From Neptuniibacter caesariensis (GTDB lineage Bacteria > Pseudomonadota > Gammaproteobacteria > Pseudomonadales > Balneatricaceae), in assembly GCF_000153345.1 (NCBI RefSeq), contig NZ_CH724125.1, forward strand, positions 1-48,456: a DNA stretch of 48,456 nt. Direction: 5' to 3'. Shown piece after piece: positions 17,422 to 26,642 of the stretch. Below the pieces are notes generated by a model. It worked only from the letters and a program-made list of their open reading frames with translations. It did no database searches and had not been told where the DNA came from. The position numbers were made by a program, and so were the translations under genes. How positions within the stretch are numbered: the first letter of the stretch is position 1; each line of letters opens with the position of its first letter.

Positions 17422-17868
17422 ATGGATGAATTAGAGTTGGAATTTGAACTCCACCCGCAATTGGTTGCTGATTGTATTGTTTTAGGTGATTTTCCCGTCA
17501 GCAGGCTCTTGCTGCTCAATGATGCTAACTATCCGTGGTTTATTTTGGTGCCGAGAAGGGCTGGCGCAACTGAGATCTACCATCTCTCAGATGAGGATCA
17601 GTGCATCCTGATCAAAGAATCCTCTTTTCTGGCTTCGAATCTGGCGGATAGCTTCGCTGCCAGGAAAATGAATGTCGCATCGCTGGGCAATATGGTGCCG
17701 CAGCTCCATCTTCATCACATTGTTCGTTACGAGAATGATAAAGCATGGCCCGGCCCTGTGTGGGGTAAAGTGCCTGCGGTTCCCTATACCGAACAGCAGA
17801 TCCACGATATCCGTCGCAAGCTTGAATCGCTAATGGCTGGTGAGCTGGATTTCGTTCCTGAAAACTAA
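17422..17868 (+). CDS. HIT-family protein (histidine triad-like hydrolase)
   Basis: A 148-residue protein of the HIT superfamily. The start ATG at 17422 follows GGAG by 7 bases. The signature region reads QLHLHHIVR, followed by WPGPVWG, which identifies this proteobacterial subgroup. The classical triad is H-x-H-x-H; here the third histidine is shifted by one, so the nucleotide-hydrolase mechanism may differ. No cofactor or partner can be deduced. Confidence 0.82.
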   Translation: MDELELEFELHPQLVADCIVLGDFPVSRLLLLNDANYPWFILVPRRAGATEIYHLSDEDQCILIKESSFLASNLADSFAARKMNVASLGNMVPQLHLHHIVRYENDKAWPGPVWGKVPAVPYTEQQIHDIRRKLESLMAGELDFVPEN

Positions 17869-17924
17869 CCAATTAGTATTTTTCAAGCTTATTTCTCAGG
17901 AAATCTAAAACTATCTCATCTATT

Positions 17925-17953
17925 CAGGCCTCAATCTGTTTTGGGGCCTGTTT
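17925..17953 (+). terminator. Probable weak terminator after the HIT gene
   Basis: A 10-bp stem (17925-17934 with 17941-17950, one G-T pair) around a 6-base loop is followed by only three T residues. Confidence 0.55.
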
Positions 17954-17970
17954 CCGCTTAATATTTCAGG

Positions 17971-17976
17971 TATAAT
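17971..17976 (+). promoter_or_regulatory. Candidate -10 element before the FmdB-like/aspS genes
   Basis: A perfect TATAAT lies 50 bp before the zinc-ribbon gene and is followed by a GC-rich discriminator. No good -35 was found at 16-18 bp. Confidence 0.45.
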
Positions 17977-18025
17977 CCGCCGTTTTCAAAGGTACTGACC
18001 TGTTCCGGGTCTAGGGTTATTTCGA

Positions 18026-18256
18026 ATGCCAATCTTCGATTTTCAGTGTCAAAGCTGTGGTCATGAGTTTGAAAAGCTTGTGCTAAAGAGCGATTCGCCA
18101 GCACCCGCTTGTGTATCCTGCGCAAGTGATGATGTGACCAAACTAGTATCTGCGCCAGGGTTTAGACTTTCGGGCTCTGGTTGGTATGAAACTGATTTTA
18201 AGACCGGCAAGAAGAAAAATCTTGCAGGTGATTCTGGCTCCTCCTCAGCGAGCTAG
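18026..18256 (+). CDS. FmdB-family zinc ribbon protein
   Basis: A 76-residue protein with two CxxC knuckles (CQSC and CVSC) in the first 40 residues and a Ser/Gly-rich tail. The opening MPIFDFQCQSCGHEFEKL is diagnostic of the FmdB putative regulatory family. It sits 62 bp before aspS, a common pairing in gammaproteobacteria. Its molecular role is not known. Confidence 0.9.
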   Translation: MPIFDFQCQSCGHEFEKLVLKSDSPAPACVSCASDDVTKLVSAPGFRLSGSGWYETDFKTGKKKNLAGDSGSSSAS

Positions 18257-18318
18257 GCTTATTATTTTATTTTGTTGAGTCCGCGATGCGGACAGATTAA
18301 GAACGGGAAAAGAAAATT

Positions 18319-20079
18319 ATGCGCAGTCATTATTGCGGCGATCTCAGAAAAGAGCATATCGGCGAAGACATTACCCTGTGTGGTTGGGTACATCGTCGTC
18401 GTGACCACGGTGGTGTTATCTTCCTGGACGTGCGTGACCGTGAAGGTCTGGCACAGGTTGTATTTGATCCAGATCGTGAAGAGAGCTTCGCGCTGGCGGA
18501 CAGCTGCCGTAATGAGTTTGTTGTAGAGATCAAAGGTACTGTGCGTAATCGTCCTGAAGGTACGGTTAATCCGGAAATGCCTACAGGTGAGATCGAAGTT
18601 CTTGGTAAAGAACTTGTGATCCTGAACAAGGCTGAAACGCCTCCGTTCCAGTTGGATGAGCATCAGAATGTAGGTGAAGAAGTTCGCCTGCGTCACCGCT
18701 ACATTGACCTGCGTCGCCCTGAAATGCAGGAAAAAATGCGTTTCCGTTCTAAGGTAACAAACGCGATCCGTAACTACCTGGATGACAACGGCTTCCTGGA
18801 TATCGAAACACCTATCCTGAACCGTGCGACACCAGAAGGTGCGCGTGATTATCTGGTTCCTAGTCGTGTTCACGAAGGTCAGTTCTTCGCGTTGCCACAG
18901 TCTCCACAGCTGTTTAAGCAGTTGCTGATGGTTTCTGGCTTTGATCGTTACTACCAGATTGCTAAATGTTTCCGTGACGAAGACCTGCGTGCTGACCGTC
19001 AGCCGGAATTTACTCAGATCGATATCGAAACTTCATTTATGGATGAAGAAGGTATCATGGCGCTGACTGAGAACATGATCCGCAAGTTGTTCCTGGAGAT
19101 GAAAGACGTAGATCTTGGTGACTTCCCGCGTATGCCTTACTCTGAAGCTATGCAGCGTTACGGTTCCGATAAGCCGGATCTGCGCTACCCGATGGAGTTG
19201 GTAGATGTTGCGGATCTGATGGCTGAGATCGAGTTTAAAGTATTTGCCGGTCCTGCTAACGATCCAAAGAGCCGTGTAACTGCACTTAAAGTACCAGGTG
19301 GTGCTCAGCTGACACGTAAGAACATTGATGATTACACCAAGTTTGTAAGCATCTATGGCGCGAAGGGTCTGGCGTGGATCAAGGTTAATGAGATTGAAAA
19401 CGGCGTAAATGGTCTGCAGTCACCAATCATCAAGTTCCTGGGTGATGATGTGACTATGGCGATCATGGAGCGTCTGGGTGCTGAGAATGGAGATATCGTT
19501 TTCTTCGGCGCTGACAAAGCTAAGATCGTATCTGAAGCGCTGGGTGCGTTACGTATTAAGGTTGGTGAAGATCTTAACATGGCGCAGTGCGAGTGGGCTC
19601 CGCTGTGGGTTGTTGACTTCCCGATGTTCGAAGAGACTGATGCAGGCCTGACTGCATTGCATCACCCATTCACAGCGCCTAGCTGCACAGCAGATGAGCT
19701 GAAAGCTAACCCGCTGGAAGCGCTGTCTCGTGCATACGATATGGTTCTGAACGGTTGTGAGCTGGGCGGTGGTTCTGTCCGTATTCACGATCAGGAGATG
19801 CAGGCTAAGGTTCTTGAGATCCTGGGTATCTCTGATGAGGAAGCTGAAGACAAGTTTGGTTTCCTGTTGAACGCGCTGCAGTTCGGTGCGCCACCGCACG
19901 GTGGTCTGGCATTTGGTCTTGATCGTTTGATCATGCTGATGACAGGTACTGAATCTATCCGTGAAGTGATTGCATTCCCGAAAACACAGAGCGCATCGTG
20001 CATGATGACTGAAGCGCCGGGTGAAGTAAGTGCTGCTCAGCTGCGCGAATTGAACATTAAGCTGCGTAAAACGCCTTAA
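18319..20079 (+). CDS. aspS: Aspartyl-tRNA synthetase
   Basis: The enzyme charges tRNA-Asp. It is 586 residues, the usual bacterial length. An N-terminal OB-fold anticodon domain ([17 protein letters not shown]) is followed by class II catalytic motif 2 ([18 protein letters not shown]) and motif 3 ([15 protein letters not shown]), with the bacterial GAD insertion between them. The start ATG follows an AAGAAAA stretch. A terminator lies 26 bp after the stop. Confidence 0.98.
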   Translation: MRSHYCGDLRKEHIGEDITLCGWVHRRRDHGGVIFLDVRDREGLAQVVFDPDREESFALADSCRNEFVVEIKGTVRNRPEGTVNPEMPTGEIEVLGKELVILNKAETPPFQLDEHQNVGEEVRLRHRYIDLRRPEMQEKMRFRSKVTNAIRNYLDDNGFLDIETPILNRATPEGARDYLVPSRVHEGQFFALPQSPQLFKQLLMVSGFDRYYQIAKCFRDEDLRADRQPEFTQIDIETSFMDEEGIMALTENMIRKLFLEMKDVDLGDFPRMPYSEAMQRYGSDKPDLRYPMELVDVADLMAEIEFKVFAGPANDPKSRVTALKVPGGAQLTRKNIDDYTKFVSIYGAKGLAWIKVNEIENGVNGLQSPIIKFLGDDVTMAIMERLGAENGDIVFFGADKAKIVSEALGALRIKVGEDLNMAQCEWAPLWVVDFPMFEETDAGLTALHHPFTAPSCTADELKANPLEALSRAYDMVLNGCELGGGSVRIHDQEMQAKVLEILGISDEEAEDKFGFLLNALQFGAPPHGGLAFGLDRLIMLMTGTESIREVIAFPKTQSASCMMTEAPGEVSAAQLRELNIKLRKTP

Positions 20080-20105
20080 TTTCAAACCTGCTTCTATAAC
20101 TCGAA

Positions 20106-20131
20106 AAAGCTGCCTAAGGGCAGCTTTTTTT
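20106..20131 (+). terminator. Rho-independent terminator after aspS
   Basis: AAAGCTGCC and GGCAGCTTT pair around TAAG, and a T-run follows. Confidence 0.92.
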
Positions 20132-20173
20132 GTTTATATAGGATAATCATCAGCGAACGAAGGAGTAGGCGCT

Positions 20174-20914
20174 ATGGCAGGTCATTCCAAATGGGCCAAT
20201 ATCAAGCATCGGAAAGCAGCCCAGGATGCTAAACGAGGCAAGATTTTTACTAAGCTAATCCGCGAACTGGTTGTCTCTGCTAAAGAGGGTGGCGGAAATC
20301 CCGATGACAACCCTCGCTTACGTGCGGCTGTCGATAAGGCGTTGGGTGCGAATATGAAGCGCGACACTATCGATAAAGCGATTCAGCGCGGCGCGGGTGG
20401 CGGTGAAGATGAGCATTATGATGAGTTGACCTATGAGGGGTATGGCTCTAATGGTGCGGCTATTCTCGTTGAGTGTATGACTGATAATGTGAACCGGACG
20501 GTTGCTGCGGTACGTGCTGCCTTCAATAAATATAACGGCAACCTTGGAACCAGTGGTTCTGTTGCTTATCTATTTGATAAGAAGGGTCAGATTACTTTTG
20601 CTGATGACGTTGATGAAGAGTCAATCATGGATGCTGCACTTGAGCTGGGTGCCGAGGATGTAGTGGCTAATGAGGATGGCTCAATTGATGTGTTTTCAGA
20701 CTGGCATGATTTCCTCGATGTGAAACAGGGCTTATTAGACGCGGGTTTTGAACCGGTGCATGCAGAAGTGGCGATGATACCAACAACGACTGTTGAATTA
20801 GACGTCGATACCGGGCGTAAGGTAATGAAGCTTATCGATGTGCTGGATGATCTGGATGATTCGCAGAATGTCTACCACAATGCAGTCATCCCTGAAGAGG
20901 CGATGGACCTGTAA
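20174..20914 (+). CDS. yebC: YebC/PmpR-family protein
   Basis: A 246-residue protein opening with [20 protein letters not shown], the family hallmark. AAGGAG lies nine bases before the ATG. YebC proteins act as DNA-binding regulators or as ribosome-associated factors that relieve stalling; the sequence does not say which. It precedes ruvC, as is common in gammaproteobacteria, with a weak terminator between. Confidence 0.95.
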   Translation: MAGHSKWANIKHRKAAQDAKRGKIFTKLIRELVVSAKEGGGNPDDNPRLRAAVDKALGANMKRDTIDKAIQRGAGGGEDEHYDELTYEGYGSNGAAILVECMTDNVNRTVAAVRAAFNKYNGNLGTSGSVAYLFDKKGQITFADDVDEESIMDAALELGAEDVVANEDGSIDVFSDWHDFLDVKQGLLDAGFEPVHAEVAMIPTTTVELDVDTGRKVMKLIDVLDDLDDSQNVYHNAVIPEEAMDL

Positions 20915-20935
20915 AACTGTTGAGTGCTTAATCTG

Positions 20936-20960
20936 GCCGGGACCTGTGTTCCGGCTTTTT
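20936..20960 (+). terminator. Probable terminator after yebC
   Basis: GCCGGGA pairs with TTCCGGC (one G-T pair) and five T residues follow. ruvC begins about 75 bp later behind its own LexA box. Confidence 0.7.
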
Positions 20961-21008
20961 GTTGGTGAGAAATTCCTTTGTAAACCAGGGTGACTGCTGT
21001 ATGCTTGC

Positions 21009-21024
21009 CTGTATAAATAACCAG
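21009..21024 (+). promoter_or_regulatory. LexA-binding SOS box before ruvC
   Basis: The 16-base site CTGTATAAATAACCAG fits the gammaproteobacterial LexA pattern CTG-N10-CAG with an A/T-rich core. It ends 12 bp before the ruvC ATG. A further CTGTAT lies just upstream (20996-21001). It implies DNA-damage induction of ruvC and the genes cotranscribed with it. Confidence 0.75.
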
Positions 21025-21036
21025 TAGATTTGTTTG

Positions 21037-21555
21037 ATGCTGATATTAGGAATTGACCCGGGCTCGCGAATCACCGGTTACGGAGTGATTAACTGTGTGG
21101 GCAATAAAAATGAGTATGTTGCCAGCGGTTGTATCCGTATCAAAGGTGATGAGTTACCGGAACGTTTACAGCAGGTATATGCGGGTGTGTCTGAAGTGAT
21201 TGAGCGTTATTGCCCGCAAGAATTTGCGATTGAGCAGGTTTTTATGGCACGCAACGCTGATTCGGCTTTGAAGCTGGGGCAGGCGCGTGGTGTTGCTATT
21301 GTGGCGGGTACAAATGCTGAGTTGCCGGTATACGAGTACGCAGCTCGAAAGGTGAAACAATCGGTTGTTGGTAAGGGCTCGGCTGATAAGGCACAGGTTC
21401 AGCATATGGTTGCGCATATACTGAAGTTGCCGGGGTTGCCTCAGGCGGATGCGGCAGATGCGCTGGCTATCGCGCTTTGTCATGCCCATACCCGTAATAG
21501 TCTGATCAAAACAGCAGGTACAATGTCCTCTCGAAACGCTAGTTGGCGCCGCTAA
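21037..21555 (+). CDS. ruvC: Holliday junction resolvase RuvC
   Basis: The endonuclease cuts Holliday junctions moved by RuvAB. The 172-residue protein opens with [16 protein letters not shown], carrying the first catalytic aspartate (D7). The FAIEQVF segment (second acidic residue) and the C-terminal [14 protein letters not shown] block with the paired aspartates complete the DEDD set. The ATG at 21037 fits the family start; the TTG before it is unlikely. It is the first gene of the LexA-controlled cluster. Confidence 0.97.
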   Translation: MLILGIDPGSRITGYGVINCVGNKNEYVASGCIRIKGDELPERLQQVYAGVSEVIERYCPQEFAIEQVFMARNADSALKLGQARGVAIVAGTNAELPVYEYAARKVKQSVVGKGSADKAQVQHMVAHILKLPGLPQADAADALAIALCHAHTRNSLIKTAGTMSSRNASWRR

Positions 21556-21571
21556 GTATGAGAGCTTTAAC

Positions 21572-22240
21572 ATGACTGATCTAAGTTATGCCCAGTTTAT
21601 CTATATTGCCGACCTGATAGGTGTGGCGGTATTTGCTACCGCGGGAGCGTTGGCAGCTCAGGGGAAGCGCCTTGATATTCTGGGTGTAGTCGTTTTGGCA
21701 ATTGTTACGGCATTGGGTGGTGGAACTATCCGCGATATTACTCTGGATATCCATCCGGTAGTATGGATTGCTGATACCTCCTATTTGTGGACAGCGATCA
21801 TCTCTGCAGTCGTTGCTTTTGTTGTTTGTCGTTATATCCAGTATCCGAGACGTACGTTATTGGTACTCGATGCCATGGGATTGGCACTGTTTGCTGTGCT
21901 GGGTGCTGAAAAGGCATTGGCGTTGGAGCTTCCGCCACTAATCGTTGTCATGATGTCTGTTATCACTGGATGTGCCGGAGGGATGATTCGAGACATCATC
22001 ACTGGGCAGATTCCATTGATTCTGCAAAGGGATGGTGAGCTCTATGCAACCTGTGCATTGGGTGGCGCGATTTTCTATATCGTTTTCAAAGAATATATGC
22101 CGGGCGAAGTGGTTGCGCTTAGCTCTATGATGATCATATTTGTGTTGCGTATGGCGGCTATGTTTGCTGATCTGCGCTTGCCTGAGTTTATTGTTACCGG
22201 GCATAAACTGGAAAAAATAAAGAAGGATAAAAATCAGTGA
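21572..22240 (+). CDS. TRIC-type cation channel family protein (UPF0126)
   Basis: A 222-residue membrane protein with about seven helices and two copies of the family's glycine-rich GG-x-x-RD motif ([10 protein letters not shown] and [10 protein letters not shown]), matching bacterial YadS/YicG proteins related to trimeric intracellular cation channels. It lies 16 bp after ruvC and overlaps the ruvA GTG start by 4 bp, so it is translationally coupled inside a DNA-repair operon. The ion handled is not shown by the sequence. Confidence 0.88.
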   Translation: MTDLSYAQFIYIADLIGVAVFATAGALAAQGKRLDILGVVVLAIVTALGGGTIRDITLDIHPVVWIADTSYLWTAIISAVVAFVVCRYIQYPRRTLLVLDAMGLALFAVLGAEKALALELPPLIVVMMSVITGCAGGMIRDIITGQIPLILQRDGELYATCALGGAIFYIVFKEYMPGEVVALSSMMIIFVLRMAAMFADLRLPEFIVTGHKLEKIKKDKNQ

Positions 22241-22869
22241 TTGGTCGATTAAAAGGTGAATTAATTGAAAAGCAGCCGCCTCAGTTAGTGATCGATGTGC
22301 AGGGTGTTGGTTATGAAGTTGAAGCTTCGATGAACACTTTTTATCGTTTGCCTGAATTGGGCTCGACACTCACGCTTTTTACCCACTTTGTTGTACGCGA
22401 AGATGCGCAGTTGCTTTATGGTTTTTATGATAAAGAGGAGCGTTCGCTGTTTCGTACGCTGATTAAAGCCAATGGCGTAGGGCCTAAATTGGCGATCACG
22501 ATTTTATCTGGTATCTCTACCTCTGAATTCGTTCGTTGTGTGAATGATGGTGACACCGCATCGCTGATTAAATTGCCTGGTGTGGGTAAGAAAACTGCCG
22601 AGCGCCTGATTGTTGAGATGAAAGACAAGATTAAAGCCCTGGGGCTTGAAACGTCTGGAGATTTCGAGCTATCGGCGGCTGATGGACCGGATATGGCATC
22701 CTTCGAGCCTCAGGCTGACAATCGCGCTGAGGCTGAAAGTGCGTTGGTTGCTTTGGGTTATAAGCCTGTACAGGCAACTAAGGCGATTGAGCAGGTATTC
22801 AAGACACTGGGCAGCAGTGCAAGTAGTGAAGAGCTAATTCGCCACGCGCTGCGTTCAATGGTCGGCTAA
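22237..22869 (+). CDS. ruvA: Holliday junction branch migration protein RuvA
   Basis: RuvA recognises the junction and recruits the RuvB motor. The 210-residue protein starts at a GTG inside the overlap with the previous stop codon and opens [20 protein letters not shown]. Two helix-hairpin-helix motifs ([13 protein letters not shown] and [13 protein letters not shown]) and the C-terminal RuvB-binding domain are present. It is 9 bp from ruvB. Confidence 0.97.
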   Translation: MIGRLKGELIEKQPPQLVIDVQGVGYEVEASMNTFYRLPELGSTLTLFTHFVVREDAQLLYGFYDKEERSLFRTLIKANGVGPKLAITILSGISTSEFVRCVNDGDTASLIKLPGVGKKTAERLIVEMKDKIKALGLETSGDFELSAADGPDMASFEPQADNRAEAESALVALGYKPVQATKAIEQVFKTLGSSASSEELIRHALRSMVG

Positions 22870-22878
22870 GGAAAAGTT

Positions 22879-23892
22879 ATGATAGAAGCAGATCGTTTCA
22901 TTTCGCCGTTAAGTAATCCAGTTGAGGAGGCTCAAGATCGCGCTATACGACCTAAAAGCCTTGAGGATTATGTTGGTCAGCCGGTTGTGCGCGAGCAGAT
23001 GGAGATTTTCATCCAGGCCGCTAAAATGCGTTCCGAGGCGCTGGATCATACCCTGATCTTTGGCCCACCTGGGCTGGGTAAAACAACGTTGGCAAATATT
23101 ATTGCTAACGAAATGGGTTCTGAAATAAAGACTACCTCCGGTCCAGTTCTGGAAAAAGCAGGTGATCTGGCTGCATTGCTAACAAACCTTGAACCGAACG
23201 ATGTTCTTTTTATCGATGAGATTCATCGTCTCAGTCCTAATGTTGAAGAGGTGCTCTATCCGGCAATGGAGGATTACCAGCTGGATATTATGATCGGAGA
23301 GGGGCCGGCTGCACGTTCTATTAAGCTGGAACTTCCGCCATTCACTTTGGTTGGAGCGACAACTCGAGCGGGTTTGCTGACTTCGCCGTTACGCGACCGT
23401 TTCGGTATTGTGCAGCGTCTGGAGTTCTACAACGTTGATGATCTAACGAGCATTGTTTCTCGCTCTGCCAATCTTTCTGGAACAGGGATTGATGATCAGG
23501 GAGCACGTGAAGTGGCAAAGCGCTCCCGGGGAACACCGCGAATTGCTAATAGGTTGTTACGTCGTGCACGCGACTATGCCGAGGTGAAAGGGGATGGTGT
23601 GATTAACAATGAGATAGCGGATAAAGCATTGAATATGCTTAATGTTGATCATCATGGTTTTGATCACCTTGACCGTCGTATGCTTCTGACCATGATCGAG
23701 AAATTTGCCGGAGGCCCGGTTGGGGTAGAGAGTCTGGCAGCGGCTATCAGTGAAGAGCGTGATACGATTGAAGACGTGCTGGAGCCCTACTTGATTCAGC
23801 AGGGGTTTGTTATGCGTACGCCGCGTGGGCGTGTTGTAACAGACCATGCCTACAAGCATTTTGGCATCGCCAAACCCGACTCAGATCAATAA
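22879..23892 (+). CDS. ruvB: Holliday junction ATP-dependent helicase RuvB
   Basis: The hexameric AAA+ motor for branch migration, 337 residues. Walker A is [11 protein letters not shown], Walker B is [10 protein letters not shown], and sensor 1 follows at LVGATTRAG. The C-terminal winged helix ([12 protein letters not shown]) binds DNA. The ribosome site AAGGAAAAG precedes the ATG. It ends the ruv operon; instead of the usual ybgC-tol order, a zinc-finger gene follows. Confidence 0.98.
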   Translation: MIEADRFISPLSNPVEEAQDRAIRPKSLEDYVGQPVVREQMEIFIQAAKMRSEALDHTLIFGPPGLGKTTLANIIANEMGSEIKTTSGPVLEKAGDLAALLTNLEPNDVLFIDEIHRLSPNVEEVLYPAMEDYQLDIMIGEGPAARSIKLELPPFTLVGATTRAGLLTSPLRDRFGIVQRLEFYNVDDLTSIVSRSANLSGTGIDDQGAREVAKRSRGTPRIANRLLRRARDYAEVKGDGVINNEIADKALNMLNVDHHGFDHLDRRMLLTMIEKFAGGPVGVESLAAAISEERDTIEDVLEPYLIQQGFVMRTPRGRVVTDHAYKHFGIAKPDSDQ

Positions 23893-23923
23893 ACCACAAA
23901 GAAAATAGGTTTTTTGTGCTCTT

Positions 23924-23973
23924 CTGATCTTAATCAAAGGGTATTCGCTGAAAGCCCGTCTAATATGCCTGTA
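23924..23973 (+). promoter_or_regulatory. FNR/ANR site with class II promoter before the TraR/DksA gene
   Basis: CTGAT-CTTA-ATCAA (23924-23937) matches the FNR/ANR consensus TTGAT-N4-ATCAA at nine of ten positions. A TAATAT -10 hexamer at 23961-23966 predicts a start near 23973, about 42 bp from the site centre; -41.5 is the classical activating position. The gene starts at 24007. Activation under low oxygen is inference. Confidence 0.6.
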
Positions 23974-24006
23974 TAAAAATATATAACTATCAACAGGTAA
24001 ACCACG

Positions 24007-24378
24007 ATGGTCAGTTTAAATCTCAGCGAAATCGCTGCTTTCAAAGCAGAGCTTAAAGATCTGCTTGAGCAGTTAAGAGCTGAAGCAGGAGAGGAATACT
24101 CCGAGCAAACTAAACAGCAGGATCTTCATGTTCATGATTCTGGCGAGGAAGCCGAAGCTGTAGTCGATCTGATGATGCATGTTGAGAATTTGGCGCGTCA
24201 TGACGAAGAGATTGCTGATTGTCTTGCTGCGTTGAAACGAATTGACGAAGGGGATTTTGGTTTTTGTCTGGATTGTGGTGAGGAGATTGAGTTGAGCCGG
24301 CTTAGGGCTTGTCCAACTGCATCACGATGTATCCGTTGTCAGTCGGTTTTGGAAGCTGAAGTTCGCAAAACTGCATGA
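24007..24378 (+). CDS. TraR/DksA-family zinc finger protein
   Basis: A 123-residue protein with a C-terminal C4 zinc finger (C87, C90, C108, C111; C-x2-C-x17-C-x2-C) after a predicted helical hairpin rich in acidic residues. This is the layout of TraR/DksA proteins, which enter the RNA polymerase secondary channel. It is shorter than DksA (about 150) and the acidic tip is not identical, so it is better called a family member. It is monocistronic: a possible FNR promoter lies upstream and a strong terminator downstream. Confidence 0.85.
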   Translation: MVSLNLSEIAAFKAELKDLLEQLRAEAGEEYSEQTKQQDLHVHDSGEEAEAVVDLMMHVENLARHDEEIADCLAALKRIDEGDFGFCLDCGEEIELSRLRACPTASRCIRCQSVLEAEVRKTA

Positions 24379-24415
24379 AGTTTTTCAGTGGCTGACTAAG
24401 GCGCTTTCCCTATCT

Positions 24416-24444
24416 AAAAAACCAGCGATATCGCTGGTTTTTTT
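24416..24444. terminator. Rho-independent terminator before the tol operon
   Basis: An 18-base palindrome (24421-24438) is flanked by an A-run and seven or more T residues. It is symmetric, and so can work in both directions. Confidence 0.92.
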
Positions 24445-24577
24445 ATTGTATTAATTGCTGTCCCTGCTATTGTTGTCCCTTCGTTAAATTATCTGAAAAA
24501 TGACTGAACTTCCTACTCTTAACGCGATCATAAAGCCGGAAGTTTGTGTCCAATAATTGAGTTAGAGGGAAACTGCT

Positions 24578-25258
24578 GTGGCAGATAAGATGTCGATCTG
24601 GAGTCTGGTTGCTAACGCCAGTGTGGTTGTTCAACTAGTGATGTTAATGCTATTGATGGCTTCAGTGATTTCCTGGGTTATGATCTTCCAGCGCCAGGCT
24701 GTGTTGAGCAGTGCGCGTAAATCGTTACGTAATTTCGAAGATCGTTTCTGGTCAGGGGTTGATCTTGGACAGTTGTTCCGAGAGATTAACCACGAACCTA
24801 ATTCTGATTGCGGCGCAGAGAACATCTTCCGTGCGGGAATTAAAGAGTATACACGTCTGACTCAGCAGCCGGGCTATGATCCTGATTCTGTGATGGATGG
24901 TATCCAGCGTAGTATGCGTGTTGCGTTAGCACGTGAAGAAGACAAGCTAGAGCGCCACCTGCCTTTCCTTGCTACGGTTGGTTCAACCAGCCCATATATT
25001 GGCCTGTTTGGGACCGTGTGGGGAATCATGAATTCCTTCCGTGGCCTGGCCAATGTGCATCAGGCAACTCTGGCTTCTGTGGCTCCTGGTATTTCTGAGG
25101 CGTTGATCGCAACCGCCATCGGTCTTTTTGCTGCAATTCCTGCCGTTATCGCCTACAACCGTTATTCTGCGCAAGTGGAATACCTGCTGGGTAATTACGA
25201 AACCTTTGCAGATGAATTTTCATCTATTTTGCATCGCCGTATGCACGCATCTCACTAA
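24578..25258 (+). CDS. tolQ: Tol-Pal system protein TolQ
   Basis: TolQ is the inner-membrane channel subunit that uses the proton gradient with TolR to energise TolA. The 226-residue protein has three membrane helices (about 14-34, 137-157, 170-190), and the VGSTSPYIGLFGTVWGIMNSF block is characteristic. The start is a GTG at 24578 with GAGGGA upstream; an ATG four codons later is possible. It heads tolQRAB-pal-cpoB. Confidence 0.96.
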   Translation: MADKMSIWSLVANASVVVQLVMLMLLMASVISWVMIFQRQAVLSSARKSLRNFEDRFWSGVDLGQLFREINHEPNSDCGAENIFRAGIKEYTRLTQQPGYDPDSVMDGIQRSMRVALAREEDKLERHLPFLATVGSTSPYIGLFGTVWGIMNSFRGLANVHQATLASVAPGISEALIATAIGLFAAIPAVIAYNRYSAQVEYLLGNYETFADEFSSILHRRMHASH

Positions 25259-25273
25259 TAGGGTGGGTTGATC

Positions 25274-25690
25274 GTGATTAGACGACACAAAAAGAAACGT
25301 AAGTTAAACGCTGATATTAACGTCGTTCCCTATATCGATGTAATGATGGTGCTGTTGGTCATATTTATGATCACTGCGCCCATGCTGACGCAGGGCGTGA
25401 ATGTTGAATTGCCCAAAGCTTCCGCAGAACCTGTTGATGATGCAGATAACGAGCCTCTGGTGGTGACAGTGAACGCAGAGGGGCAATATTTTATTGATGT
25501 GGGCGGTGATCCTAAAGAACCTGTAAGTGCTGAGGTTATTGAGGAGCGTGTTGCAAAAGTTCTGGGAAGTAATCCCAAGAAAATGCTGCTTGTTCGCGGG
25601 GATAAAAACGTTAATTACGACAAAGTCGTTCAACTGATGGTGCTGCTCCAGCAAGCGGGTGCGCCAAGTGTTGGATTGGTTACTGAGTAG
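25274..25690 (+). CDS. tolR: Tol-Pal system protein TolR
   Basis: TolR partners TolQ in the proton-driven motor and has a periplasmic ExbD-like domain. The 138-residue form starts at GTG 25274 (MIRRHKKKRKL); a TTG six bases earlier is also in frame. The single helix contains the key aspartate in NVVPYIDVMMVLLVIFM. It is 15 bp from tolQ. Confidence 0.95.
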   Translation: MIRRHKKKRKLNADINVVPYIDVMMVLLVIFMITAPMLTQGVNVELPKASAEPVDDADNEPLVVTVNAEGQYFIDVGGDPKEPVSAEVIEERVAKVLGSNPKKMLLVRGDKNVNYDKVVQLMVLLQQAGAPSVGLVTE

Positions 25691-25699
25691 TAGGTCATA

Positions 25700-26590
25700 G
25701 TGTTGCGAGCAGGAAGTTACCTCATACCAACTATTCTGGCGGTTGCCCTACATGCAGTTGTGATTGCACTGTTGGCGCAGAGCTGGTTTGAACATGATGA
25801 CCCGGTTCGTAAAGTGCCGCGCCATGTCCAGGCGCAAGTTGTAGATATGAAATCGGCTAAAGCTCAGAAAAAAGCTGAGGCTGAAGCCAAAGCGCGAAAA
25901 AAAGCGGATCAACAACGTCGTGCGGATGCTGAAAAGAAACGCAAGGCCGATGAAAAACGTAAGCAGGATCTAGCGAAGAAAAAGGCTGCTGAAAAGAAAC
26001 GCCAGCAAGAGATTGCTAAGAAGAAGGCTGCTGAAGAGAAAAAGAAAGCAGCAGATAAGAAGCGTCAGCAGGAAATTGCTAAGAAGAAAGCTGAGCAAGC
26101 ACGTATAAAGAAAGCCGAGGCTGAAAAGAAACGTAAGGCTGAAGCGGCTAAGAAAGCGGCTGAAGCCAAAAAGAAACAGGAAGCTGCCCGTAAGGCTGCT
26201 GCCGAAAAAGCGGCACGTGAAGAGGCCGCTCGTCAGGCTCAGAATGAAGCCCTGCAGGAAGAGGCGGCAATAAGGGCAGAGGAAGAGCGTGCTTCAGCCA
26301 TGAGCTATGAGGCTTACATTGTCGACCAGATCACCCGTAACTGGCGACGATCTCCTTCAGCGCGTAATGGTATGGTGGTTGAGGTGACCGTTCATCTGCT
26401 GCCTTCTGGTCGTGTTAATGATCGTTATGTGACAAAGTCCAGTGGTGACTCGCGTTTTGATAATGATGCGTTGCGTGCGATAGATCGGGTTCAGGTTTTT
26501 GAAAAGCTACAGGAGATGGATCCGGTAGTGTTTGACAGGTATTTCAGGAAGCGGATATTCCGCTTCAGGCCTGAAGATTTGCGTAACTGA
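25700..26590 (+). CDS. tolA: Tol-Pal system protein TolA
   Basis: TolA links the inner-membrane motor to TolB and Pal. The 296-residue protein has the three standard parts: an N-terminal membrane anchor (about 8-28), a long Lys/Ala/Glu-rich helical stalk (about 50-195) and a globular TonB-like C-terminal domain with YIVDQITRNWRRSPSARNG and LLPSGRV. The start is GTG. The repetitive stalk DNA is rich in AAG/AAA and GCT codons, a composition effect rather than a sign of transfer. Confidence 0.94.
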   Translation: MLRAGSYLIPTILAVALHAVVIALLAQSWFEHDDPVRKVPRHVQAQVVDMKSAKAQKKAEAEAKARKKADQQRRADAEKKRKADEKRKQDLAKKKAAEKKRQQEIAKKKAAEEKKKAADKKRQQEIAKKKAEQARIKKAEAEKKRKAEAAKKAAEAKKKQEAARKAAAEKAAREEAARQAQNEALQEEAAIRAEEERASAMSYEAYIVDQITRNWRRSPSARNGMVVEVTVHLLPSGRVNDRYVTKSSGDSRFDNDALRAIDRVQVFEKLQEMDPVVFDRYFRKRIFRFRPEDLRN

Positions 26591-26642
26591 TATTAGGTAT
26601 TCTATAGCTGGGTATTATCACCAGTTATATAGGGAGATACGT

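Noticed and set aside
18262-18873. A 203-residue minus-strand frame over aspS
   Set aside because: It is a shadow frame antisense to aspS with no family features.
23969-23996. Second LexA box before the TraR/DksA gene
   Set aside because: It has CTGTATA at the left but no CAG at the required 10-base spacing.
26532-26642. Upstream-extended TolB start
   Set aside because: It overlaps tolA and lacks a ribosome site; the GTG at 26643 has one and yields a signal peptide.
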